A stretch of 64,000 nucleotides of DNA from Chelydra serpentina (taxonomy: Eukaryota; Chordata; Testudines; Chelydridae): NCBI GenBank assembly GCA_037349315.1, contig JBAIAC010000156.1, positions 1,674,001 through 1,738,000 on the forward strand, read 5' to 3'. Each line of letters opens with the position of its first letter. The stretch's first letter is position 1. Position numbers and translations under genes: made by a program. Below are positions 30,539-40,467 of the stretch, in pieces. The notes under the pieces are model-generated. The model made no database searches and was not told where the DNA came from. It saw nothing but the letters and a program-made list of their open reading frames with translations.

Positions 30539-30694
30539 ATACTGACGAGTGTCGGGGCCCGAGCCCGGCAGACTGCGGACCCCACGCAACCTGCACCAAC
30601 CTGCCTGGGAGTTACTCCTGCAGCTGCACCGATGGCTACGAGCCCAGCTCTGGGAGAGCCGACTTCACGCACGCGAGTGAGAACAGCTGCCAGG
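30539..30694 (+). CDS. ADGRE1: ADGRE-type receptor: EGF-like domain 3 (tandem copy 1)
   Basis: A 156-nt exon, acceptor cttgtgttgcag, donor gtgagc, phase 1-1. It encodes DTDECRGPSPADCGPHATC…NLPGSYSCSC…ENSCQ, six cysteines with an intact calcium-binding pattern. Compared with the other copies it has Arg after Cys1 (Gln in copies 2 and 3). The frame is open, splice sites are intact, and it joins in frame with any neighbouring EGF exon. Whether all three copies are used in one transcript cannot be told from sequence. Confidence 0.9.
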
Positions 30695-31229
30695 GTGAGC
30701 TCTCCCCTGGCCCCACCGCACCCTGATCAGTCCCCGCCCAAACACACACACCCTGAACTCATTCCAGGCCTGGTGCTGAGCCAGAGGCTGCTGCCGGCTG
30801 CAGCAAAGGCACCCGATCCACTCACCGGGGCTGTGATCAGCCGTGACCCTCAAGTGCTGCCCCAGTGCGTGGGGCCAGGATCTCCCCTGCCTCAGTGTTT
30901 GGATTGGGAACAAGCCCCCAGGTTTCCAGGGAGGCGCCGGGGAGACGGGTGGGGACCCTCGCTGTCCCCAGCACACAGAATCCAGGCTGCTAGTGCCCCG
31001 AGCCTGGGAAGGGGCCTCGTGTATTGTCCCCATACAGCACCGTGCGCTCTGCCCCTATGGGCCCTGCGGAGCCGGGAATAGCCCCAGCGCAGGGCACCCC
31101 GGCCACGCCCCCAATCTGCCCCCTCTCTCAGTGCTGGGAGCAGAACCTTTTCCAGCTCCACACTGACAGGGAGCCCCCTGGATGGGAGGGTGTTTCCCAA
31201 GGGGGCCGTTATGCCCCTTAGGTAGCCAG

Positions 31230-32300
31230 GGCGGCCTGACCGGAGAAGGGGCCGGGACGTTCCAAGCCCTTGTTTGCGACGTTCAGCCGGTAGTTAGAGC
31301 TTGTATCAAGTCCTAGCCAGCCGTTGCCATGGAAACCGCCCTTTACACCCCCGTTTCGGGGGCACAGAGCCCCGGGCCCGGAGAAGTGGGAGAACTCAGG
31401 AGCCCATTCGTTCAAACGCTTCCCCCGGCAGAGACCTCGCCCAGCCCTTCCTGCGCCCAGCCCCAGGCCGCGTGGGAGAACCCCAGCCAGTGTCCTGGGG
31501 CGGGTCTAGGCACAAGGAGAAATCAGCGCCGCGGGTATCTCAGCCAGCGCCCCGGGGACTGTACGGGGATAGCTGGTTTCGGGAGCCGTGCGGAGAGAAT
31601 CCCTAGGGCTTGCCCCCGGGGGGAAATTGATCGCGATCGCTGTTCTCTTTGGAAGCGCCCTGATTATTCCAGAGCAGAGTGTCCGGATGGGGAGCTATTC
31701 CACCGGAGCCGTTACCGTCGATTTCCCCATGTACTCAAGCCCCTAGAGACACCCAATCTCAGAGCTCCCTGCAACTCGGAGCGAGTTTGGAAGCCTCGGG
31801 ACACCCGTGTGCCCGAGGGCGGGGAGAGCTCTGGCCGCACCACCGAGAACCCAGCGCAAGGCGCCCCTTCTTCAGCAGACAGAGCGTCGGAGCTGGGGGA
31901 AGCGCTCCGGAGCAGCGGCTGTGCTGTGGCTGGATGTGTGTACAGCGCCTGGCACCACGGGGCCCCGGCTGCGGCGCTACCCGCTATAAACATCCCAATC
32001 GAGCCAGGACGGGATGGATAAGGACACTGGAAGCTCCGTTCCCATCCCGCATGGACTCTTGGAAGCCTTCGGGGGCGGAACCCGATTGTCCGTCGTTTCC
32101 GGAGTAAAGCAGGTTCTGGGAACGCGGAGCCGCCTTGGTGCTTTCAGGAGAACCCGCGAGTGGTCGCAGGGCGAGGGGCAGAGGAGGCAGCACTTGGCAG
32201 GATGCAGCCGGTCGGTTCTTACAGGGTCACTCTGCCCCGGGAGCAGCTCAGACTGTGAAGAGCCAAACCGTGGCGCCGGCCAGGCTGAGACACAAGTAAC
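31230..32300 (+). other. CpG-rich spacer of the tandem unit
   Basis: Dense in CpG ('gattgatcgcgatcgctg', 'cgttaccgtcgatttcc') compared with flanking introns, so it may act as a CpG island. A 230-codon plus-strand frame (31329-32021, not from a proven ATG-exon context) is open in copies 1 and 2. Copy 3 breaks it at about 42757, so it is not called a gene. Equivalent spacers are at about 36805-37875 and 42380-43450. Confidence 0.5.
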
Positions 32301-32700
32301 GCTGGCACTCACACAGTACAGACGGGATCAGAGCTCAGGCCCATCTAGCCTGGTATCCCGGCTCCAACGGGCCGAAGCCAGATGCTGCAGAGGACGGTGG
32401 AAGAGTCCTGCAGTGGCAGCCGGGGGATAATCTGCCCTCACCTCCTGGTCTCTAATACTCAGATGGGCTGAAGCCCCCCAGCAGGAGGTTTTCTCTCTCC
32501 CCAAACGCTTGTGCCCTTTAACGATGATCACTCTGGCTGTTCTCATCAGCCATAGGAATGTCCCGTCGCTCCGTGAATCTTGCTAAATTCTTGGCCTCAT
32601 GACTCCTGTGGTGGGGAGTTCCACAGGCTAATCACACATTGCGCGGAACAGCCTTTCCTTGACTCAGTTTCGAATTTCTCTTCTTCTAACTTCCCTGGCT
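32290..32700 (-). mobile_element. LINE 3' end fragment, inverted relative of 29080-29530
   Basis: Read on minus, 'gggcagattatcccccggctg' and 'gataccaggctagatgggcc' match 29405-29500. The same fragment recurs at about 37865-38275 and 43440-43850 in the later tandem copies. Confidence 0.55.
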
Positions 32701-32724
32701 GGCCCTTGCTCTTGTGTTATAAGT

Positions 32725-32869
32725 GGGGGAGGGATAGCTCAGTGGTTTGAGCATTGACCTGCTAAACCCAGGGTTGTGAGTTCAATCCTTGAGGGCACCA
32801 TTTAGGGATCTGGGGCAAAAATTAGGGGTTGGTCCTGCTTTGAGCAGGGGGTTGGACTAGATGACCTCC
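32725..32869 (+). mobile_element. tRNA-derived SINE, copy in unit 1 (5' part)
   Basis: The A box tagctcagtgg is at 32735-32745 and the B box agttcaatcc at 32779-32788. A CR1-like tail follows to 'gactagatgacctcc', where the LTR of element B interrupts it. Confidence 0.8.
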
Positions 32870-33440
32870 TGTGACGAACTAGGACTCTTGTTAAGGTTTC
32901 CCTGAGTACTGTGCGGGTGCCTCGGTTTCCCCTATGTGGTGCTTGAGTATCTAGGTGGTGGGACAACGGTGCATGATTGTTACAAAGCCCTAGAAGGCAA
33001 AGGCCTGGACACAGAGAAGGGCCGACACTCGGTCTCCTGGCAACAGATGACCCGGCCCCTCCCCGGCAAAGGTATGAGCTGAAGGTGTTGGAACAAAGGG
33101 ATCAGGTGACCTCCTGGCCCAGGAAGCAGACAAAGGGGGAGGAGGGGCTGGTGAGTTTCAGTTTGGAGCTGGCCGGAGAAGAGGGGAGAGAGGCAGACAG
33201 GGTCTGGCCTCCCTGCCCCGTTTGGAGCTGTGGGGTGAAATGCAGGGAGCCCCAGGCTGGGGTCTAAGCTCCCTGCCCCCCGGAAGGACCCGACTGAGGG
33301 GTCCTGGATGTACTGACAAGCTCTGGTTGGACTGTGTTCCTGGCATCTCTAATAAACCTTCTGTTCTACTGGCTGGCTGAGACTCCCAGTGAATCCGGGG
33401 AAGAGGGGTGCAGGGTCGGACTCCCCTATACTCCGTGACA
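32870..33440 (+). repeat. 5' LTR of element B, duplicated copy in unit 1
   Basis: 571 bp from TGTGACGAAC to CCGTGACA, followed by the primer-binding-like sequence. There is no 3' LTR partner inside this unit, because the element is cut by the tandem junction. Confidence 0.88.
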
Positions 33441-33902
33441 ACTGGTGGCAGCGGTGGGATGTTCTGCACCCCGTGAATGGCGCTTCCTGCAGTAAGTAAC
33501 AGGGGAGCAGTAGAACAAAGGGGGGCTAACGAGGACCAGGCGTGCTGAAGGCTCACAGAGGAGCAGTTTCGGGGAGCGGAGGAGCTACGCTTAACCCCTG
33601 GGAGTGTGTGTCCAGCGAGAAGGACTGTGCAATGAGGGGGTCCCCCTGGGGGCTGCAGTGAGCAGTCCCAGGGGCAGAGGAGCCTGCGGCTTGGCCCTGG
33701 GAGAGAGAAGGAATTTTGCAGTGACAGGGTTCCGCTGGGGGTGCCGTGAGTGGACCCAGGGGCGGAGGAGCTGCAGCTCAACCCTGGCAAAGAGGCGGTG
33801 ACCTGGAGAAGGGCTGGCACACTTGGGGTTCTTCCTGGAAACCGTGGGGAGCTAAGAGCACACAGGCCTGCGGATCCACAGCAACTTGGGAGCAGTGAAG
33901 TG

Positions 33903-34892
33903 ATGGCCTATCGCCTTCTCCTTAAGAAGAGCATTGTAACCCTGTGCAAAAAGAGAGGGCTACTCATTGGGAAGCTCACTAAAGCCCAGTTAATCATGCG
34001 GCTGGAGGAGGATGACCATTCTAGGGAGCAGATTCCTGAGCCCAATGGGGCTACAGCAGGATCTGGGAGCAGCTGGAGTGATAGCCTGGCATCCCCAAGA
34101 GTCTGGTCCCCAACCAGACGGGGGTCTTCACGATCGGGTTCCCCAGCAGGGGATCAGAGACGGATGGGACTGGAGCTGAGTCCGAGAGAGCAAGAGGACA
34201 GTGAGAGACAGCGAGAGCCCGAGAAAGGGCTACAGGAGAAGCAGCAGCGTGAACTGGCGGTGGTGGAATGGAGAGGCATAGGGGACTGGCCAGGGGTAAG
34301 TGGGGACAGATCCCGGGGTGCCAGCTCCGCAGAGAACCTCGATCCTAAATTGCTGCCCCTGGTTAAGGAGGGTGGGGATGTGGAGGCCCACCTCACTGCC
34401 TTGGAGCAGGCTGGTGATTGGAACCAGGGAGACCCTGCGGAAAAGCCCTGGAATCTAACCCCCTTGCTGGGTCCCAAGGCCATAAACTCTGCCAGCCAGA
34501 TGGGTGGGATGGTGGACGGATTTCCACTCCTGGCCCTGGACTCAAGCCCTATGGACCCCCAGTGGGAGCGGAAGGTGATGGTCAATGGAGAGACATTCGG
34601 GGGGTGGCAAGACCCCGGGACAGAGAGAATTGTGGTCAGGCCCCGGGTGGTGCACCCCCACCAGATGCTGAGGGGCTGTGTGACCTGGGTGAGGGTCCCA
34701 GGGACGGACCCATTCGCCCTGCCTATGGCCCAGATCCCTGTGCAGACCCAGGAGGGGTCGGGCTGGCTGGTGGTTGGGGGTCTCCAGGATATCAACGGTG
34801 AGATGCTGTTGCGGGGTGACTGTGTATCTAGTGTTAAAGAGGGACTGGCTGTTTCTATGGGGAACGACAATGCCTGGAGCTGTGCTAGTTAA
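33903..34892 (+). pseudogene. gag-like ORF of element B, chimeric end (unit 1)
   Basis: Open from the conserved gag ATG (MAYRLLLKKSIVTLCKKRG) through the former Gag/Pol boundary, where it has TGG instead of the TAG of element A. At about 34827 the tandem junction swaps element sequence for LINE-derived sequence. The frame then ends after 20 foreign residues (…SSVKEGLAVSMGNDNAWSCAS). It is an accidental fusion ORF of about 329 codons with the pol part missing. Confidence 0.75.
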
Positions 34893-36113
34893 TGGACAAT
34901 AATTCTGGGATGGAGGGAAAAGCTCCCACTTCAGGGCTTAAGCCGACCTCCGACTATTAGAGACCAGGAGGAGACCTTCATGGGGGCAGATTATCCCCCG
35001 GCTGTTGCTGCGGTACTCTTACACCTTCCTCTGGAGCACCCGTCGCAGACGGGATACCGGGGTAGATGGGCCTTCGGGTTGACCCAGGCTGGCAATGCCT
35101 GTGTGATCCTCTGTGGTTGGAACCTGAGGGGGATTTCTGCCAAGTCCCAGTGTTCCCACCCCTGGGGCAACTCAGCTCCAAACATGGACCACTAACTCTC
35201 CCCAAATCTTGGCCCCATTGGGGCTTGGCCCATAGAGGCCACAGTGGCTGTTCTGGGGTCTGAAGGTCCCTTCCCTCTGTTATGTTCACGGCACACGCAC
35301 ACAGTTAGAAACAAACCATCACATCGTCTCGCTGGCAGGCTGCAGCTCAACACAGGGTTATTCTTAGAATCCAGAACCCTGGCACACCAGGACCCCAAAC
35401 AGAGAGAGACAAAGCAGGCTGCTCCTGAAGGCAAACGGGCACAACTAACCCCACTTTGCTCTAGGCTGGCCCTTTGGCAGACACACTGCTGAAAACCCCA
35501 CATCACATCTTGTCACCCGAGCCCCCGAGCCCGCAAGCAGGTCCAGGAAAGCCCCTTGGTAAAGTGAGAGCTTGTGATGCTAACACAGTTTTCAATACAC
35601 CAGATTCTCAAGTGGCCGTTCCGCTGCCAGAGCAGCCTAGTGTGGCCTGAGCGTAGCTGAGAATCAGGCCTGTGATTGTTAAGCTCCCAGGGGCCCAGTC
35701 GCCTGGGTCCCATCACCCAGCTCAGTAAAGGTGGGTGATACAGGAACGTCTCCATGCCAGGACTCTACAGAGTATCCCATGGGTCCTGGGGTCAGGGAAT
35801 TGCTGCAGTCCTGGGCACCCCAGCCTCGGCCCCTACATCAGGGACTGGGAGCAGGGTGGGTGCACGACCCCGACAGCAGCACCCCACCAGCTGGGGTGGC
35901 CTCTTTCTCAGGGTGGGGGATTCTCAAGTGGCCGTTGGCTGCCAGAGCAGCCTAGTACCCGAGTGCAGCTGAGAATCAGGCCTGTGATTGTTAAGTTCCC
36001 AGGGCCCCGGTCACCTGGGTCCCGTCACCCAGCTCAGTGCGGGTGGCTGGGGAGGTGATACGGAGAACGTCTCCCTGCCAGGACTGTACAGATCGTCCCC
36101 TCTTGTGTTGCAG

Positions 36114-36269
36114 ATACTGACGAGTGTCAGGGGCCGAGCCCAGCAGACTGCGGACCCCACGCAACCTGCACCGACCTGCCTGGGAGTTACTCCTGCAGCT
36201 GCACCGATGGCTACGAGCCCAGCTCTGGGAGAGCCGACTTCACGCACGCGAGTGAGAACAGCTGCCAGG
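36114..36269 (+). CDS. ADGRE1: ADGRE-type receptor: EGF-like domain 4 (tandem copy 2)
   Basis: A 156-nt exon, phase 1-1, with the same splice sites as copy 1. It encodes DTDECQGPSPADCGPHATC…DLPGSYSCSC…ENSCQ. The conserved Asn of the calcium-binding pattern is Asp here (CTDLPGSY), a change the consensus allows and which would remove a site for Asn hydroxylation. All six cysteines and the open frame are kept. Confidence 0.9.
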
Positions 36270-38299
36270 GTGAGCTCTCCCCTGGCCCCACCGCACCCTG
36301 ATCAGTCCCCGCCCAAACACACACACCCTGAGCTCATTCCAGGCCTGGTGCTGCGCCAGAGGCTGCTGCCGGCTGCAGCAAAGGCACCCGATCCACTCAC
36401 CGGGGCTGTGATCAGCCGTGACCCTCAAGTGTTGCCCCAGCGCGTGGGGCCAGGATCTCCCCTGCCTCAGTGTTTGGATTGGGAACAAGCCCCCAGGTTT
36501 CCAGGGAGGCGCCGGGGAGACGGGTGGGGACCCTCGCTGTCCCCAGCACACAGAATCCAGGCTGCTAGTGCCCCGAGCCTGGGAAGGGGCCTCGTGTATG
36601 GTCCCCATACAGCACCGTGCGCTCTGCCCCTATGGGCCCTGCGGAGCCGGGAATAGCCCCAGCGCAGGGCACCCCGGCCACGCCCCCAATCTGCCCCCTC
36701 TCTCAGTGCTGGGAGCAGAGCCTTTTCCAGCTCCACACTGACAGGGAGCCCCCTGGATGGGAGGGTGTTTCCCAAGGGGGCCGTTATGCCCCTTAGGTAG
36801 CCAGGGCGGCCTGACCGGAGAAGGGGCCGGGACGTTCCAAGCCCTTGTTTGCGACGTTCAGCCGGTAGTTAGAGCTTGTATCAAGTCCTAGCCAGCCGTT
36901 GCCATGGAAACCGCCCTTTACACCCCCGTTTCGGGGGCACAGAGCCCCGGGCCCGGAGAAGTGGGAGAACTCAGGAGCCCATTCGTTCAAACGCTTCCCC
37001 CGGCAGAGACCTCGCCCAGCCCTTCCTGCGCCCAGCCCCAGGCCGCGTGGGAGAACCCCAGCCAGTGTCCTGGGGCGGGTCTAGGCACAAGGAGAAATCA
37101 GCGCCGCGGGTATCTCAGCCAGCGCCCCGGGGACTGTACGGGGATAGCTGGTTTCGGGAGCCGTGCGGAGAGAATCCCTAGGGCTTGCCCCCGGGGGGAA
37201 ATTGATCGCGATCGCTGTTCTCTTTGGAAGCGCCCTGATTATTCCAGAGCAGAGTGTCCGGATGGGGAGCTATTCCACCGGAGCCGTTACCGTCGATTTC
37301 CCCATGTACTCAAGCCCCTAGAGACACCCAATCTCAGAGCTCCCTGCAACTCGGAGCGAGTTTGGAAGCCTCGGGACACCCGTGTGCCCGAGGGCGGGGA
37401 GAGCTCTGGCCGCACCACCGAGAACCCAGCGCAAGGCGCCCCTTCTTCAGCAGACAGAGCGTCGGAGCTGGGGGAAGCGCTCCGGAGCAGCGGCTGTGCT
37501 GTGGCTGGATGTGTGTACAGCGCCTGGCACCACGGGGCCCCGGCTGCGGTGCTACCCGCTATAAACATCCCAATCGAGCCAGGACGGGATGGATAAGGAC
37601 ACTGGAAGCTCCGTTCCCATCCCGCATGGACTCTTGGAAGCCTTCGGGGGCGGAACCCGATTGTCCGTCGTTTCCGGAGTAAAGCAGGTTCTGGGAACGC
37701 GGAGCCGCCTTGGTGCTTTCAGGAGAACCCGCGAGTGGTCGCAGGGCGAGGGGCAGAGGAGGCAGCACTTGGCAGGATGCAGCCGGTCGGTTCTTACAGG
37801 GTCACTCTGCCCCGGGAGCAGCTCAGACTGTGAAGAGCCAAACCGTGGCGCCGGCCAGGCTGAGACACAAGTAACGCTGGCACTCACACAGTACAGACGG
37901 GATCAGAGCTCAGGCCCATCTAGCCTGGTATCCCGGCTCCAACGGGCCGAAGCCAGATGCTGCAGAGGACGGTGGAAGAGTCCTGCAGTGGCAGCCGGGG
38001 GATAATCTGCCCTCACCTCCTGGTCTCTAATACTCAGATGGGCTGAAGCCCCCCAGCAGGAGGTTTTCTCTCTCCCCAAACGCTTGTGCCCTTTAACGAT
38101 GATCACTCTGGCTGTTCTCATCAGCCATAGGAATGTCCCGTCGCTCCGTGAATCTTGCTAAATTCTTGGCCTCATGACTCCTGTGGTGGGGAGTTCCACA
38201 GGCTAATCACACATTGCGCGGAACAGCCTTTCCTTGACTCAGTTTCGAATTTCTCTTCTTCTAACTTCCCTGGCTGGCCCTTGCTCTTGTGTTATAAGT

Positions 38300-38444
38300 G
38301 GGGGAGGGATAGCTCAGTGGTTTGAGCATTGACCTGCTAAACCCAGGGTTGTGAGTTCAATCCTTGAGGGCACCATTTAGGGATCTGGGGCAAAAATTAG
38401 GGGTTGGTCCTGCTTTGAGCAGGGGGTTGGACTAGATGACCTCC
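38300..38444 (+). mobile_element. tRNA-derived SINE, copy in unit 2
   Basis: Duplicate of 32725-32869 with the same A and B boxes, cut by the LTR at 38445. Confidence 0.8.
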
Positions 38445-39015
38445 TGTGACGAACTAGGACTCTTGTTAAGGTTTCCCTGAGTACTGTGCGGGTGCCTCGG
38501 TTTCCCCTATGTGGTGCTTGAGTATCTAGGTGGTGGGACAACGGTGCATGATTGTTACAAAGCCCTAGAAGGCAAAGGCCTGGACACAGAGAAGGGCCGA
38601 CACTCGGTCTCCTGGCAACAGATGACCCGGCCCCTCCCCGGCAAAGGTATGAGCTGAAGGTGTTGGAACAAAGGGATCAGGTGACCTCCTGGCCCAGGAA
38701 GCAGACAAAGGGGGAGGAGGGGCTGGTGAGTTTCAGTTTGGAGCTGGCCGGAGAAGAGGGGAGAGAGGCAGACAGGGTCTGGCCTCCCTGCCCCGTTTGG
38801 AGCTGTGGGGTGAAATGCAGGGAGCCCCAGGCTGGGGTCTAAGCTCCCTGCCCCCCGGAAGGACCCGACTGAGGGGTCCTGGATGTACTGACAAGCTCTG
38901 GTTGGACTGTGTTCCTGGCATCTCTAATAAACCTTCTGTTCTACTGGCTGGCTGAGACTCCCAGTGAATCCGGGGAAGAGGGGTGCAGGGTCGGACTCCC
39001 CTATACTCCGTGACA
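38445..39015 (+). repeat. 5' LTR of element B, duplicated copy in unit 2
   Basis: Duplicate of 32870-33440, 571 bp, without a 3' partner. Confidence 0.88.
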
Positions 39016-39477
39016 ACTGGTGGCAGCGGTGGGATGTTCTGCACCCCGTGAATGGCGCTTCCTGCAGTAAGTAACAGGGGAGCAGTAGAACAAAGGGGGG
39101 CTAACGAGGACCAGGCGTGCTGAAGGCTCACAGAGGAGCAGTTTCGGGGAGCGGAGGAGCTACGCTTAACCCCTGGGAGTGTGTGACCAGCGAGAAGGAC
39201 TGTGCAATGAGGGGGTCCCCCTGGGGGCTGCAGTGAGCAGTCCCAGGGGCAGAGGAGCCTGCGGCTTGGCCCTGGGAGAGAGAAGGAATTTTGCAGTGAC
39301 AGGGTTCCGCTGGGGGTGCCGTGAGTGGACCCAGGGGCGGAGGAGCTGCAGCTCAACCCTGGCAAAGAGGCGGTGACCTGGAGAAGGGCTGGCACACTTG
39401 GGGTTCTTCCTGGAAACCGTGGGGAGCTAAGAGCACACAGGCCTGCGGATCCACAGCAACTTGGGAGCAGTGAAGTG

Positions 39478-40467
39478 ATGGCCTATCGCCTTCTCCTTAA
39501 GAAGAGCATTGTAACCCTGTGCAAAAAGAGAGGGCTACTCATTGGGAAGCTCACTAAAGCCCAGTTAATCATGCGGCTGGAGGAGGATGACCATTCTAGG
39601 GAGCAGATTCCTGAGCCCAATGGGGCTACAGCAGGATCTGGGAGCAGCTGGAGTGATAGCCTGGCATCCCCAAGAGTCTGGTCCCCAACCAGACGGGGGT
39701 CTTCACGATCGGGTTCCCCAGCAGGGGATCAGAGACGGATGGGACTGGAGCTGAGTCCGAGAGAGCAAGAGGACAGTGAGAGACAGCGAGAGCCCGAGAA
39801 AGGGCTACAGGAGAAGCAGCAGCGTGAACTGGCGGTGGTGGAATGGAGAGGCATAGGGGACTGGCCAGGGGTAAGTGGGGACAGATCCCGGGGTGCCAGC
39901 TCCGCAGAGAACCTCGATCCTAAATTGCTGCCCCTGGTTAAGGAGGGTGGGGATGTGGAGGCCCACCTCACTGCCTTGGAGCAGGCTGGTGATTGGAACC
40001 AGGGAGACCCTGCGGAAAAGCCCTGGAATCTAACCCCCTTGCTGGGTCCCAAGGCCATAAACTCTGCCAGCCAGATGGGTGGGATGGTGGACGGATTTCC
40101 ACTCCTGGCCCTGGACTCAAGCCCTATGGACCCCCAGTGGGAGCGGAAGGTGATGGTCAATGGAGAGACATTCGGGGGGTGGCAAGACCCCGGGACAGAG
40201 AGAATTGTGGTCAGGCCCCGGGTGGTGCACCCCCACCAGATGCTGAGGGGCTGTGTGACCTGGGTGAGGGTCCCAGGGACGGACCCATTCGCCCTGCCTA
40301 TGGCCCAGATCCCTGTGCAGACCCAGGAGGGGTCGGGCTGGCTGGTGGTTGGGGGTCTCCAGGATATCAACGGTGAGATGCTGTTGCGGGGTGACTGTGT
40401 ATCTAGTGTTAAAGAGGGACTGGCTGTTTCTATGGGGAACGACAATGCCTGGAGCTGTGCTAGTTAA
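39478..40467 (+). pseudogene. gag-like ORF of element B, chimeric end (unit 2)
   Basis: Same structure as 33903-34892: gag-like frame fused across the tandem junction (about 40402) to the LINE-derived start of copy 3. Its persistence reflects the recent duplication, not function. Confidence 0.75.

Larger units (their letters stand above)
29255..34830 (+). repeat. 5,575-bp tandem unit, copy 1
   Basis: The offset between equivalent positions of copies 1 and 2, and of copies 2 and 3 over their shared first part, is 5,575 bp. The unit holds a LINE 3' end, intron, EGF exon 3, CpG-rich spacer, inverted LINE fragment, tRNA-SINE, and the LTR plus gag part of element B. Copy 1 differs from copy 2 at roughly 15-20 sites by eye (about 99.7% identity). 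The unit ends in LTR-element interior (…gtgactgtgtatct) fused to the next LINE start (agtgttaaag). Confidence 0.93.
34831..40405 (+). repeat. 5,575-bp tandem unit, copy 2
   Basis: Same content and order as copy 1. At the few variable sites in its first 1.2 kb it agrees with copy 3; beyond about 36,440 it mostly agrees with copy 1. This mosaic fits origin by unequal crossing-over between the other two. Confidence 0.93.

Noticed and set aside
31329..32021. 230-codon plus-strand ORF repeated at 36904-37596
   Set aside because: It lies in a CpG-rich intron spacer. Copy 3 breaks the frame at about 42757, there is no recognisable domain, and overlapping frames are equally open. Identity between copies 1 and 2 reflects recent duplication.
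32725..32800. Possible functional tRNA gene (A and B boxes present)
   Set aside because: The acceptor stem does not pair, and the sequence continues into a CR1-like tail and recurs elsewhere. It is a SINE.
34154..34870. 238-codon minus-strand ORF, repeated at 39729-40445 and 45061-45870
   Set aside because: Antisense shadow of the gag-like frame, kept open by its codon composition in all copies.
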